Positions 17,257-27,735 of a DNA stretch of 64,000 nucleotides are shown in pieces. The stretch covers positions 147,627 through 211,626 of the forward strand of contig NZ_FNQV01000004.1 of assembly GCF_900107735.1 (NCBI RefSeq), written 5' to 3'. This DNA is from Bowdeniella nasicola. GTDB lineage: Bacteria; Actinomycetota; Actinomycetes; Actinomycetales; Actinomycetaceae. The translations under genes and the position numbers were made by a program. A model generated the notes under the pieces. It searched no databases and was not told the DNA's origin. It was given only the letters and a program-made list of their open reading frames with translations. The stretch's first letter is position 1, and each line of letters begins with the position of its first letter.

Positions 17257-18360
17257 GTGTCGGCAGATATTGCGGAACGACTGGCTAGTCTCGCCACCAA
17301 GATTGCGCAGCAGAAGGCGACGATCGAAACTGAAGAAGCGACAAAGAACGCCTTCGTCATGCCGTTCATCTCACTCGTTCTGGGTTATGACGTGTTCAAT
17401 CCGAACGAGGTAGTACCAGAGTTCACAGCTGACATTGGGACTAAGAAGGGCGAGAAGATCGACTATGCGATCGTCAAGGACGGCCAAGTGCAGATCCTCA
17501 TGGAGTGCAAACACATCGGCGCTCCTCTAAACATCAAGCACGCCTCACAACTCTTCCGGTACTTCGCGGTGGCTAACGCCCGCATCGCTGTGTTGACGAA
17601 CGGCGATGAATATCAGTTCTTCACGGATCTCGACGCCCCCAACAAGATGGACGAGAAGCCATTCCTCGTCGTGCAGGTGTCCGACATGGACTCCGCGTTG
17701 ATTCCGGAGCTGAGGAAACTCACGAAGGACGCTTTCGACCTTGACTCGATCATCAATGCAGCGGAAGAACTGAAGTACGTCGGCGAGCTGAAGCGTGTCC
17801 TCGCCTCGCAGTTTTCCTCTCCGGATGCCGACTGGGTCAAGTTCCTGACTGCTCGCGTCTACGAGGGCGCGTTCACTCAGAAGATCCGTGGGCAGTTCAC
17901 GCGACTCGTGGAAAAGGCGGCCAAGCAGTTCCTTAATGACCGCGTTAATGATCGCTTGAAGGCTGCCCTGGGTGGACAAGCCATGATCGGAGACGACGAA
18001 TCGGTGTCCTCCCCCGAGGCAAGCGAAACCGCAGCAGAACAGGCGATTGAGAAAGTGGAGAAGCGCGAAGGAATCGAAACTACCCTGGAGGAGCTGGAAG
18101 CCTTCCACATCGTTCGAGCCATCGCCTGCAGCGAAGTGCTTCCTTCACGCATTGCACAGCGAGACACCAAGACCTACTTTGGCGTCCTTCTCGATGACAA
18201 CAACCGCCGACCGATCGCCCGCCTTTGGTTCAACACTTCCCAGAAATACATCGGGTTGTTCGACGCGGATAAGAAGGAAACTCGGCATCCAATCGACTCT
18301 CTCGATGAGATCTACCAATTTGCAGACCAAATCCGCAAGGCCGTCCACTTCTACGACTGA
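17257..18360 (+). CDS. Stand-alone protein with type I restriction HsdR N-terminal-like nuclease domain
   Basis: A 367-residue soluble protein with the PD-(D/E)xK arrangement of the HsdR N-terminal domain: KIDYAI (Asp 69) and MECKH (Glu 83, Lys 85), followed by QLFRYFAV and VLTNGDEYQFFTDL. The rest resembles the uncharacterised COG4748 group. The GTG at 17257 is preceded by AAGGAG. There are no hsdM or hsdS genes nearby, so it is not part of an ordinary type I system. Its base composition is noticeably lower in GC than its neighbours, which fits horizontal transfer. Role in defence is likely but unproven. Confidence 0.8.
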   Translation: MSADIAERLASLATKIAQQKATIETEEATKNAFVMPFISLVLGYDVFNPNEVVPEFTADIGTKKGEKIDYAIVKDGQVQILMECKHIGAPLNIKHASQLFRYFAVANARIAVLTNGDEYQFFTDLDAPNKMDEKPFLVVQVSDMDSALIPELRKLTKDAFDLDSIINAAEELKYVGELKRVLASQFSSPDADWVKFLTARVYEGAFTQKIRGQFTRLVEKAAKQFLNDRVNDRLKAALGGQAMIGDDESVSSPEASETAAEQAIEKVEKREGIETTLEELEAFHIVRAIACSEVLPSRIAQRDTKTYFGVLLDDNNRRPIARLWFNTSQKYIGLFDADKKETRHPIDSLDEIYQFADQIRKAVHFYD

Positions 18361-18395
18361 CGGGCCTACGTCTCCGGCTAGGGCTTTGACGACGG

Positions 18396-18732
18396 CTATT
18401 CGTCGATCTTGATATCGCTGATGACGACGACCGAGTCTTCGGCGGGCGTACCTACCGCCTCGACACACCGGGCGACCTCGGGCAGGTCGGGGAAGTCCTT
18501 GGCGGTGAAGTATCTGCCGCCGCCCATGACGGGTTGCGACGCAGCCGTTCTTGGCGACGAAGGTTCCCCACCATGCGGCATCGAAGCTGATGCCGTCCTC
18601 AGTTGGCGACCTCGACAGGATAAGGTCATCGCTCGGTTCGAATGTCGTCGTGGCAGGCGTCGTGCACCCGGAAATCATGAGTGCTGACACTGCAGCCGCT
18701 GCCGCGATCGCTTTTGCTGGCACCATTACCAT
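18396..18732 (-). pseudogene. Small lipoprotein gene with a one-base frameshift
   Basis: The first frame encodes a lipoprotein leader (AIAAAAAVSALMISGC) and a mature start reading FEPSDDLILSRSPTEDG and DAAWWGTFVAKNGCVA. The matching second half, GGGRYFTAKDFPDLPEV through SDIKIDE, lies in the next frame and ends at 18396. One extra base near 18528-18540 explains it. Both halves read as one natural small secreted protein, so this is either a recent mutation or a sequencing error. Without the shift the product would be about 111 residues. Family not recognised. Confidence 0.65.
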
Positions 18733-18805
18733 GCGCGCTCCCCCGTCGTCGTTACCCTTTCAGGTTGACGGCTGGGGCGTGCGCGGCGGTAGTGCTACCG
18801 CTCAG

Positions 18806-20190
<1,385 letters not shown>

Positions 20191-20194
<4 letters not shown>

Positions 20195-20499
20195 TTGGCC
20201 TCTCCTTCGTTTCCGACGGGCTTGGGCGCCTTCTTCGCACTAAACATCTCGAGCATGCGGTCGGTGATGACGAAACCGCCGACGAGGTTGACGGTGGCGA
20301 GCAGCACGGCGATGAAGCCGAGGACCGTCAGGATCCAGTTCGGCGAGTGCGCCGTGACGAGGATTGCGCCGACGAGGATGATGCCGTGGATGGCGTTCGC
20401 GCCGCTCATGAGCGGCGTGTGCAGCGTCGAGGAGACTTTGGAGACGACTTCGACGCCGACGAATGCGGCGAGGACGAAGATCGTGAGGATCGTGATCAC
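20191..20499 (-). CDS. pntA2: NAD(P) transhydrogenase subunit alpha part 2
   Basis: A 102-residue protein with three helices, equivalent to the C-terminal membrane part of E. coli PntA, encoded separately as in many bacteria. It carries SSTLHTPLMSGANAIHGI, the conserved signature of this segment, and GFIAVLLATVNLVGGF. It completes the proton channel with PntB. Four-base overlaps on both sides bind it into the pnt operon. Confidence 0.95.
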
Positions 20500-21701
20500 G
20501 GCTGGTCTCCTTCGGTGGGCTGGGCATCTTCGGCCGGAATGGGATCGGGTTCGGGTTCCGGATCGCTCGGGCCGGTCTCGGGGGCGGCGAGGCGGTTGAC
20601 GCCGTCGTGTGTGATGGCTGCGCCGTCGAGGATGTCGTCGGCGAAGTCGACGGTAAAGCCGTCGTCAGTCACCAGCAGGTTGATGATGTTCTGGACGTTC
20701 TTCGCGTACAGGCGGGAGGCGTCGGCGGGCAGGTCGGCGGCCGGGACCGTGAGTCCGACGATGGTGATCTCGCCGTCGCCACGGGCGGAGGGGACCTTGA
20801 CATCCTCGCCCGCGACGGAGCCTTCGACGTTGCCGCCGGAGGCCGCCAGCATGTCGATCACGACGCTGCCGGGGCGCATCGCGGCGATCATCTCGGCCGT
20901 CGCGAGGCGCGGCGCGGTCTTGCCGGGCACGCCCGCGGTGGTGATGAGGACGTCAGCGTCGGCGATGTGCGGGGCGAGCGCGGCCTGCTGCCGGGCGGCG
21001 GAATCCTGCCCGAGGGCGCGCGCATAGCCCCCGGTACCCGTGCCTTCGGCGGTATCGAGGCCAACGTCGATGAAGGTTGCGCCGACGGAGCGCGCCTCTT
21101 CGGCCGAGGAGGGGCGGATGTCGTTCGCAGCGACGTTCGCGCCGAGCCGCTTCGCGGTGGCGATCGCCTGCAGCCCGGCGACGCCGATGCCCAGCACGAC
21201 GACCTTCGCGGGCGGGACGGTACCCGCGGCCGTCATGGCAAGCGGGAAGAACCGCGGCAGGCGGATCGCCGCTTCAAGCACGCAGCGGTAGCCGGCCGCG
21301 AGCGCCTGCGAGGAAAGAACATCCATCGCCTGCGCGCGCGAGGTGCGCGGGACTTTTTCGAAGGCGAGCGCGGTGACGCCCGCCTCGGTCAGGGCCGCGA
21401 GGCGCTCGTCGGTAAAGGGCGCCATGAGGCCGATGGTGACGGCGCCGCGCCGCAGCCGCGCGATCGCTTCGGGCGGTAGCGGGGTGATGTGCGCGAGGAC
21501 GTCGATCGCGGCGAGGTCGATCCCGGCGACGACGTCGGCGCCAGCCTTTTCGTAGTCCGCGTCGGTGTGCCCGGCGGCGAGGCCCGCACCGTTTTCGATG
21601 AGGACGCGATGGCCCGCGCGCGTGAGGGCAGAGGCAGTTTCAGGAACGAGAGCAACCCGCGTTTCTGGCGCTGGCTCGCGGGGGGCAGCAATGGTGATCA
21701 C
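20496..21701 (-). CDS. pntA1: NAD(P) transhydrogenase subunit alpha part 1
   Basis: A 401-residue soluble NAD(H)-binding subunit (domain I), homologous to alanine dehydrogenase. It begins VITIAAPREPAPETRVALVP and contains the Rossmann motif VVLGIGVAGLQAIATAKRLG and the mobile-loop stretch around ALAPHIADADVLITTAGVPG. The GTG at 21701 with AGGGG upstream is preferred to an upstream ATG that lacks a ribosome site. The C-terminal 30 residues are Pro/Glu/Asp-rich and unusual for the family. First gene of the pntA1-pntA2-pntB operon. Confidence 0.94.
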   Translation of the reverse strand: MITIAAPREPAPETRVALVPETASALTRAGHRVLIENGAGLAAGHTDADYEKAGADVVAGIDLAAIDVLAHITPLPPEAIARLRRGAVTIGLMAPFTDERLAALTEAGVTALAFEKVPRTSRAQAMDVLSSQALAAGYRCVLEAAIRLPRFFPLAMTAAGTVPPAKVVVLGIGVAGLQAIATAKRLGANVAANDIRPSSAEEARSVGATFIDVGLDTAEGTGTGGYARALGQDSAARQQAALAPHIADADVLITTAGVPGKTAPRLATAEMIAAMRPGSVVIDMLAASGGNVEGSVAGEDVKVPSARGDGEITIVGLTVPAADLPADASRLYAKNVQNIINLLVTDDGFTVDFADDILDGAAITHDGVNRLAAPETGPSDPEPEPDPIPAEDAQPTEGDQP

Positions 21702-21901
21702 GCCCCTAACGATAGGCGGTGGACCGCACATTTATCTGGGACTTGAGACAGGTGAAATCTCGCGAATCAGGCTTCGACGGCGGTTAAGTTCGCGAATCTC
21801 GAAAGACGTGGGCGACGCGAGGAATGCACCTGCAGCGGTTCCGAGTGCATCGACGATCTGCACGGATCCGTCGGCCAACTCACGGCGGCGGCTACAACCA
21901 C

Positions 21902-22138
21902 TTACCTGTCGCTGTGGGCTGCTTCCTTCGCCGCGTAGTAACGGCGACCTACCACGGCAATGAGGGCAAATCCCCCGACGCCGATCCACGTCCTAGGCTC
22001 AAGTCAGGCGGAGAACTGGAAACCCTCGCGCGTGATGAACAGGGCGATGAGGATCCGGGCCACGAGCGTGACGATGAAAAATGCGGTGATGTATGTGCGT
22101 AGGACGGCGACGCGTTGGTCGCGGCGATCGCCAATCAT
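21902..22138 (-). pseudogene. Two-helix small membrane protein split by an in-frame TGA
   Basis: From the ATG at 22138, with AGGGGGG just upstream, the frame reads MIGDRRDQRVAVLRTYI, one helix (TAFFIVTLVARILIALF), then ITREGFQFSA and a TGA at 22004-22006. The same frame continues LEPRTW, a second helix (IGVGGFALIAVVG), RRYYAAKEAAHSDR and a TAA at 21902. The two halves together look like one 78-residue two-helix membrane protein in which a TGG (Trp) codon became TGA. The 44-residue first half could still be made. Family unknown. Confidence 0.5.
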
Positions 22139-22167
22139 GGCCCCCCTTGATGGCCTGAAGCGGCGCT

Positions 22168-23364
22168 TTAGACCAACATAATCGTCCCCAGCAGCGAAAT
22201 GATGGCGGCCACCACACCAAGAATTGCGCCAAGTCCGAGGGCTTTCGCCCCGGAAGTCACGAGCTTTTTAAGCCGCACGCCCGCACCCATCGCGACCATG
22301 GCGCAGATCAGCAGGATCGTCGCCGCCGAATCGGCCGCGGCGAGGAATGCGGCCGGCAGATCCGTCAGCGACCGGATGATGACCATCAGCAAGAAGCCCG
22401 CCACGAACGCCGGGATGATCGGCGGCCGCGAGGTATCGCGCGCTCGAGTGTGATCGACGCGGCGCCCGGCAAGGACGTCGTCGGCTTCGCTGCGGGAGAC
22501 CTGCTCGGCGGCGATCCGCTGGGCTCGGCGGGTTTCGAGGGCGCCGACGAGCGCGACGAGGGGCGCGAGCATGACGACTCGGCCGAGTTTGGTGACGACG
22601 GCGGTATCAACCAGCGCGGTCGCGGCGCTCGCGTCGGTCACGTGCGAGGCGGCGATTCCGGCACCCGCGACGACCTGCCCCACCTCGTGGACGGCGGCGC
22701 CGATCCACACCCCCGCCGCGTTCGGGGCGAGCGAGAGGAGCGCCGCCAGCGGCGGCAGCGCGAGCAGGGCGACGGTGCCGAAGAGCGTGACGGAGGCGAC
22801 GGCGGTCGCGGCCGCTTCGTCGGTGCTTGCTTCCTCGTCATCGCTGCGCACGACGGAACTCATCGCTGCGACGGCGGCGGCCCCGCAGATCGCGGTACCC
22901 GTCGCGGTTAGGACCGTCGTCGCGTGTTCGATGCGCAGCAATCGCCCTAGCCCCAGCCCGATGGCGTAGGTCGAGGCGACGGTCACGACGATGATCGCGA
23001 TGACGCCCCAGCCGAGTTCAAGGACCTGCGGGATCGAGAGCCGCAATCCCAGCAGGACGACGCCGAGCCGCAAAATCGTGCGGCCCACGAACGCGAATCC
23101 GGGCTCGGCGGCCGCGGGAATGAGACCGGTATTGCGCAAGAGGACGCCCAGGATGATCGCGACAAGCAGCGCGGACAGCAGCGGCACGAACGCATTGACG
23201 CCATAGGCGATACCGGCCGCGAGCGCCGCGATGGCGATGCCGGGCAGCAGGCGCGGGAAACCAGCGATCCAGGTGCGGGCGCGGTGGCCGCGGGAGGGTC
23301 GAACTACGCGGGGGTCGTCAGATAGCACCCCGCTATTGTGGCCCTCCCGGCCCGCATCAGCCAT
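22168..23364 (-). CDS. YeiH-family (UPF0324) putative sulfate/anion exporter
   Basis: A 398-residue integral membrane protein with about ten helices of the YeiH family. Recognisable are FVGRTILRLGVVLLGLRLS, TATGTAICGAAAVAAMSSV and VHEVGQVVAGAGIAASHVTDAS. Family members are proposed sulfate or sulfur-anion exporters. The annotated ATG at 23364 has no clear Shine-Dalgarno sequence; a GTG twelve codons on (VLSDDPRVVRP) has GGGAGG upstream at a long distance, so the start is uncertain. It is divergent from a LysR regulator 32 bases away, an arrangement like yeiH-yeiE in E. coli. Confidence 0.88.
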   Translation of the reverse strand: MADAGREGHNSGVLSDDPRVVRPSRGHRARTWIAGFPRLLPGIAIAALAAGIAYGVNAFVPLLSALLVAIILGVLLRNTGLIPAAAEPGFAFVGRTILRLGVVLLGLRLSIPQVLELGWGVIAIIVVTVASTYAIGLGLGRLLRIEHATTVLTATGTAICGAAAVAAMSSVVRSDDEEASTDEAAATAVASVTLFGTVALLALPPLAALLSLAPNAAGVWIGAAVHEVGQVVAGAGIAASHVTDASAATALVDTAVVTKLGRVVMLAPLVALVGALETRRAQRIAAEQVSRSEADDVLAGRRVDHTRARDTSRPPIIPAFVAGFLLMVIIRSLTDLPAAFLAAADSAATILLICAMVAMGAGVRLKKLVTSGAKALGLGAILGVVAAIISLLGTIMLV

Positions 23365-23385
23365 AACCGGTCGGGTGGCAGTTAT
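23363..23385. promoter_or_regulatory. Dyad in the yeiH-lysR divergent gap, likely LysR-type operator
   Basis: ATAAC at 23363-23367 and GTTAT at 23381-23385 form an inverted repeat in the 32-base space between the two divergent starts. The spacing fits the T-N11-A type of LysR target. One arm overlaps the annotated yeiH ATG, which hints that yeiH is either leaderless or starts at the internal GTG. The call is from pattern and position only. Confidence 0.4.
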
Positions 23386-23396
23386 AAGGTTTTGTT

Positions 23397-24299
23397 ATGC
23401 CGACGCTCTCCCGCCGGGACCTTGAGATCCTCGAATGCCTCGACGCGCACGCATCTTTGACCGCGATTGCGCGCGAGCTCGACGTCTCCCAGCCGCTCGT
23501 GTCCTCCCGGATTGCGGCCCTCGAGCGATCCCTTGGCAGGCCGCTGATCGCTCGCAAAGCCTCCGGGTTCATGCCCGAGCCGGCCGCCTTTGCCCTGGCT
23601 CGCAGCGCCCGGCACGCCCTGCTCGCCCTGGACGCCACCGACGATGCATTTGCCGCGGCCGCGGCCGGCGCGGCCATAACTCCGGGGGCGCGCGTGCACA
23701 TCGCGGCCTCGCTCACCATCGCCGAGCATCTGCTGCCCGCCTGGCTCTCGGCGCTCGGGCGCGAGCCGAATATCTCGGTGGACGTCATGAACTCCGCTCG
23801 GGTGCATGCCGCGATCTCGTCGGGGGCCGCGGAGATTGGCTTTATCGAGGGCGCCTTCGATCCACCGGGTGTGACGACGTGGCCGATCACGCGCGACGAG
23901 CTCGTCCTCATCGCGACCCCAGATGCGGCAGCGGCCCACGCCCTGTCCGGAGACGCGGCGCTCACCGCGGCCCGCCTCATCGAGCTGCCGCTCGTGCTGC
24001 GTGAGGAGGGCTCGGGAACTCGCGAAGTCCTCGCCGAAGCATGCCTACGCGAGGGCACCTACCTGCCCTCGCAGCTGCCCGAGGTCTCCTCGGCTGCCGC
24101 GATCTTGCGGGCGGTGGCCCACGGCTCCCTTGCCGTCGTGCCGCGCCTGGCCATTGCCGCGGAGCTCGCGGCCGGCACGTTCGTCGAGATCCCGACGACG
24201 CTGCGCCTTGGCCGCGAACTGCGCATGATTACGGGCGACGGCGCGCGGCTTTCTACCACCGCGCGGCGCCTCGCCCGCATCGTTCGGTCCGAGCGTTAG
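23397..24299 (+). CDS. LysR-family transcriptional regulator (YeiE-like)
   Basis: A 300-residue regulator with an N-terminal winged helix (LDAHASLTAIARELDVSQPLVSSRIAALERSLG, cited here in part) and a C-terminal type 2 periplasmic-binding effector domain (ARVHIAASLTIAEHLLPAWL, LREEGSGTREVLAEACL). The LREEGSGTR motif is typical of the YeiE/CysB-like group that senses sulfur anions. Divergence from the YeiH-type exporter suggests it controls that gene and itself. The ribosome site AAGG is weak. It converges on the truncated permease gene with a four-base overlap. Confidence 0.9.
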   Translation: MPTLSRRDLEILECLDAHASLTAIARELDVSQPLVSSRIAALERSLGRPLIARKASGFMPEPAAFALARSARHALLALDATDDAFAAAAAGAAITPGARVHIAASLTIAEHLLPAWLSALGREPNISVDVMNSARVHAAISSGAAEIGFIEGAFDPPGVTTWPITRDELVLIATPDAAAAHALSGDAALTAARLIELPLVLREEGSGTREVLAEACLREGTYLPSQLPEVSSAAAILRAVAHGSLAVVPRLAIAAELAAGTFVEIPTTLRLGRELRMITGDGARLSTTARRLARIVRSER

Positions 24300-24805
24300 C
24301 GGAACAGCGAGAACGTCACCCCGCCCACGGCCACGAGGCCCGCAATGATGATGAAGATGTTCGAGGCCTGCTTGCGGTAGGGCCTGAGCGCCTCCACCTT
24401 GTAGATCGCGTACATCGGCATGAGGTAGAGGATCGAGGCGATGACCGGGCCGGACAGCGATTCGATCAGAGCGAGGATCTCGGGGTTGATGATCGCAGCG
24501 GCCCACGTCGTAAGGAAGATGAACGCTGCCACGCCGAGCGCCAGCTTCTTCTCCCCCATCGACTTCGTCGCATTCGGCGCGATATTTCGCACGATGCCAG
24601 CCGCGCCCTCGGCCGCGCCGAGGTAGTGGCCGAAGAACGAGGAGCAAATCGCGGCGATCGCGATGGCCGGGCCGAGGTAGGCGATGACGGGCGCGCCGTG
24701 GACGTTTGCCAGGTGCGAGAGCACGGGCAGGTTCGCTTCGCGCGCCGCCGCAAGCCCATCGGAGCCGAGCGCCAGCACGCAGGACCACACGAATGAGTGA
24801 GACAT
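24296..24805 (-). pseudogene. Truncated serine/threonine permease (SdaC/HAAAP type), C-terminal part
   Basis: The 169-residue product aligns by eye with only the last 40 percent of SdaC-like amino acid permeases: AAREANLPVLSHLANVHGAP, CSSFFGHYLGAAEGAAGI and the final helices. These families are normally about 420 residues, so seven N-terminal helices are missing. An ATG at 24805 preceded by AAGGA is probably an accident. The 5' end of the gene is not present upstream, where the phosphoribosyltransferase promoter now lies. It is unlikely to transport anything. Confidence 0.75.
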
Positions 24806-24938
24806 CAGTGTCCTTATCGGTGGTCGTAAGTAGGCCGAAAGTGAGTCAAACAGGGCCGAGCCGGGACTTTCAGGCCCAGCGATGTCCGATTCGTCGTGAT
24901 CTTCCGTACGTTGTGGGTGCGGGCTTTAGAATCGATTC

Positions 24939-25451
24939 ATGACTGCTTTTGACGACGGCGCGAGCACGGATGCGGACATCGTCCGCGAGGTGCTGACCTG
25001 GAACGATTTCGGCGCGAGCGCGCGCCAACTGGCCCAACAGATCGTCGACGATCACTGGCGGCCCGATCTCGTCGTCGCCGTCGCGCGCGGCGGCCTGCTG
25101 CCCGCCGGCGCCGTCTCCTACGCCCTCGGTGTCAAGGCCATGGGCACGATGAACGTCGAGTTTTATACCGACGTCAACGAAACCCTCGACGAGCCGCTGC
25201 TGCTCGATCCGCTCATGGACACCACCGACCTGCCCGGCAAGAAGATCCTCGTCGTCGACGATGTCGCCGATTCCGGCAAGACGCTTGCCAAGGTGATGGA
25301 GTTGCTCGGCGAGTTTGAGGGCGCCGACGTGCGCTCCGCCGTGATCTACCACAAGCCGCGCTCGATCGTCGTGCCGAACTACGTGTGGAAGCAGACCGAT
25401 GACTGGATCGTCTTCCCGTGGTCGGCCGAGCCGCCGGTGCAGCCGCGCTAA
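24939..25451 (+). CDS. Phosphoribosyltransferase, xanthine/hypoxanthine type
   Basis: A 170-residue purine-salvage type enzyme that would transfer ribose-5-phosphate from PRPP to a base. It has RPDLVVAVARGGLLPAG at the pyrophosphate loop and the PRPP-binding motif ILVVDDVADSGKTL around residues 100-115, plus a C-terminal WIVFPWS typical of xanthine/hypoxanthine PRTases in actinobacteria. It stands alone, with 130 bases upstream and 150 downstream before cstA. The exact base is unknown. Confidence 0.88.
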   Translation: MTAFDDGASTDADIVREVLTWNDFGASARQLAQQIVDDHWRPDLVVAVARGGLLPAGAVSYALGVKAMGTMNVEFYTDVNETLDEPLLLDPLMDTTDLPGKKILVVDDVADSGKTLAKVMELLGEFEGADVRSAVIYHKPRSIVVPNYVWKQTDDWIVFPWSAEPPVQPR

Positions 25452-25602
25452 GGACACGATTTGGTGACATATCGGCAAGGTGTGTCATTTTCACCACATG
25501 GTGCATTAGCTTAGGGATACCCACCCTCGTGGTGTGCGCCACGCAGCCGAACCATGTCCGTGACTTTCGGCGCCGCGCACCCCTGGATCTAGGAGTGTTC
25601 CT

Positions 25603-27303
25603 ATGAACTCACTTGTGCTCGCCGTCGTCGGCATCGCGATGATGCTGGCGGGCTACTTCCTCTACTCTCGCTTCATTTCGGCAAAGGTGCTGCAGCTCGA
25701 CTCGAAGTTCGTCACGCCGGCGCACGAATTTGAAGACGGCATCGACCACGTCCCCACGAACAAGCTCGTGCTGTGGGGCCACCACTTCACCTCGGTTGCG
25801 GGCGCGGCGCCCATCGTCGGCCCCGCCGTCGCCGTCATCTGGGGCTGGCTGCCGGCCTTCCTCTGGGTCACGCTCGGCACGGTGTTCTTCGCCGGCATGC
25901 ACGACCTCGGCGTGCTGTGGGCCTCGGTTCGCAACAAGGGCAAGTCGATCGGCTCCCTGTCGGGGCGCTACATCGGCGATCGCGGCAAGGTGCTCTTCCT
26001 CGTCGTCATCTTCCTGCTGCTGCTCATGGTCAACGCGGCCTTCGCCGTCGTCATCGCGGGCCTGCTCGTCGGCACGCCGACGGCCGTCATTCCCACGTGG
26101 GGCGCGCTCGTCGTCGCGCTGCTCGTCGGCCAGGCAATCTACCGCCTGAAGTGGAACCTGCCGATCGTCTCCGTCGTCGGCGTCGTCGCCCTGTACTCCC
26201 TCATCATCCTGGGCGACCAGGTGCCCGTCGTGCTGCCGGAGACCGTCCTTGGTCTGTCCGCCAAGGCGTTCTGGATCCTGCTGCTGTTCCTGTATGCCGG
26301 CGTCGCCTCGATGCTGCCGGTGTGGGTGCTGCTGCAGCCGCGCGACTACATCAACGGGCTGCAGCTCTTTGTTGGGCTCGGCCTGCTGTACATCTCGGTG
26401 CTCATCACGATGCCGACCGTCGTCGCGCCGGCCGTCAACCAGGCGGTGCCCGAAGGCACGCCCTCGATCGTGCCGCTGCTGTTCGTCACGATCGCGTGCG
26501 GCGCGGTCTCCGGCTTCCACGGCATGGTGGCCTCGGGTACGAGCTCCAAGCAGCTCAATAAGGAAACCGATGCTCGCTTCGTCGGCTACTTCGGGGCCGT
26601 CGGTGAGGGTCTGCTCGCGCTCGGTGCGATCATCGCGACGACCGCGGGCTTCAAGACGCTGGCCGACTGGGAGGCCGTCTACTCGGCCTTCGGCCAGGGT
26701 GGCGTGAACGCCTTCGTCGACGGCGGCGGCGCGATCATGGAAAGCGCGCTCGGCATCCCGCACTCGCTGTCCGCGACGGTGCTTGCGACGATGGCCGTGC
26801 TGTTTGCCGCCACGACGATGGATACCGGCGTGCGCCTGCAGCGCTTCGTCGTGCAGGAAGCCGGCGAGCTCATGGGGGTCAAGCTGCGGCACATCTCCGC
26901 GACGCTGATCGTCCTTGTCGTCTGCCTCGCGCTGAGCTTTGCGGCCGGCGCCGACGGCGAAGGCGGCATGATCATCTGGCCGCTGTTCGGTACGACCAAC
27001 CAGCTCATGGCGGCGCTCTCGCTCGCGATCGTGACCGTCATCCTGCTACGCAAGAAGCGCCTCGCGCTCGTGACAATGATTCCGTTCGGCGTCATCTTGG
27101 CGATGAGCGTGCTCGCGCTCGTCGTGCAGCTGGGCACGTTCTATAAGGACGGCAACTGGCTGCTGCTCGTGCTGGACATCATCATCTTGGTGTGTGCGCT
27201 GTTCGTCTCCGTCGAGTCCATCCGCGCGATGGTCAAGGCGCCGACGCAGGGTGATCCGGATGCCGAGGTTCGCGCCGCCGAACCCGTCGAGCACGATATC
27301 TAA
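25603..27303 (+). CDS. cstA: CstA-family peptide/pyruvate transporter (carbon starvation protein)
   Basis: A 566-residue carrier with about sixteen hydrophobic segments. Diagnostic motifs are GHHFTSVAGAAPIVGPAVAVIWGW (cited in part), FHGMVASGTSSKQLN and ATTMDTGVRLQRF. CstA and its relative BtsT import peptides or pyruvate when carbon is scarce. AGGAG lies seven bases before the ATG. It is followed by the small CC-ending protein and an ArsA-type ATPase on the same strand, forming a three-gene cluster. Confidence 0.95.
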   Translation: MNSLVLAVVGIAMMLAGYFLYSRFISAKVLQLDSKFVTPAHEFEDGIDHVPTNKLVLWGHHFTSVAGAAPIVGPAVAVIWGWLPAFLWVTLGTVFFAGMHDLGVLWASVRNKGKSIGSLSGRYIGDRGKVLFLVVIFLLLLMVNAAFAVVIAGLLVGTPTAVIPTWGALVVALLVGQAIYRLKWNLPIVSVVGVVALYSLIILGDQVPVVLPETVLGLSAKAFWILLLFLYAGVASMLPVWVLLQPRDYINGLQLFVGLGLLYISVLITMPTVVAPAVNQAVPEGTPSIVPLLFVTIACGAVSGFHGMVASGTSSKQLNKETDARFVGYFGAVGEGLLALGAIIATTAGFKTLADWEAVYSAFGQGGVNAFVDGGGAIMESALGIPHSLSATVLATMAVLFAATTMDTGVRLQRFVVQEAGELMGVKLRHISATLIVLVVCLALSFAAGADGEGGMIIWPLFGTTNQLMAALSLAIVTVILLRKKRLALVTMIPFGVILAMSVLALVVQLGTFYKDGNWLLLVLDIIILVCALFVSVESIRAMVKAPTQGDPDAEVRAAEPVEHDI

Positions 27304-27380
27304 CGCGCGATTGCGCAGCCTTGGTGGGCGGTCGGGCCGACGTGGCCGGCCGCCCACCCGGCGCGAGGAGAGGAGAGGTC

Positions 27381-27728
27381 ATGACGCAGGATCCCGAGCG
27401 CTACGACGCCGTCGAGATCAATGGCGAGCGCCGCATTCCCGCGGGCTCGCTCGACTTCGAACCTCGCACCCTGAAGGAGAAATGGCAGGCGTTTAAGGCC
27501 GGCTGGCACGAGTACTACTACGCGCGCTACCGGGGCACGATGGCCCGCACCGCGCGCGATGAGAACGACTTTTTCATGCTCGTCGTCCTCGGCGAGGCGC
27601 TCGGCATCCCGAACCCCATGGCCTATGAGACCGCCGAGCTGTGGCCCTACCTGCGCGAAGACCTGCACGAATGGCACACCCGCATGGGGATGGAGCGCTC
27701 CCCCTTTGACCACATCGGCTGCTGCTAG
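27381..27728 (+). CDS. Small CstA-associated protein ending in Cys-Cys (cory-CC-star type)
   Basis: A 115-residue soluble protein whose last residues are FDHIGCC, directly followed by the stop. It resembles the small actinobacterial family named for this C-terminal Cys pair and found beside CstA. It is rich in aromatic residues (WHEYYYARYRGTMARTARDE). The ATG at 27381 is preceded by GGAGAGG. It is placed between cstA and an ArsA-like ATPase; the vicinal cysteines could bind a metal, a metalloid or be acylated. Function unknown. Confidence 0.75.
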   Translation: MTQDPERYDAVEINGERRIPAGSLDFEPRTLKEKWQAFKAGWHEYYYARYRGTMARTARDENDFFMLVVLGEALGIPNPMAYETAELWPYLREDLHEWHTRMGMERSPFDHIGCC

Positions 27729-27735
27729 GAGTCAC

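Noticed and set aside
22004..22006. Selenocysteine or programmed TGA readthrough
   Set aside because: The TGA sits in a membrane-protein linker with no redox context, and I see no selenocysteine element after it. A nonsense mutation is simpler.
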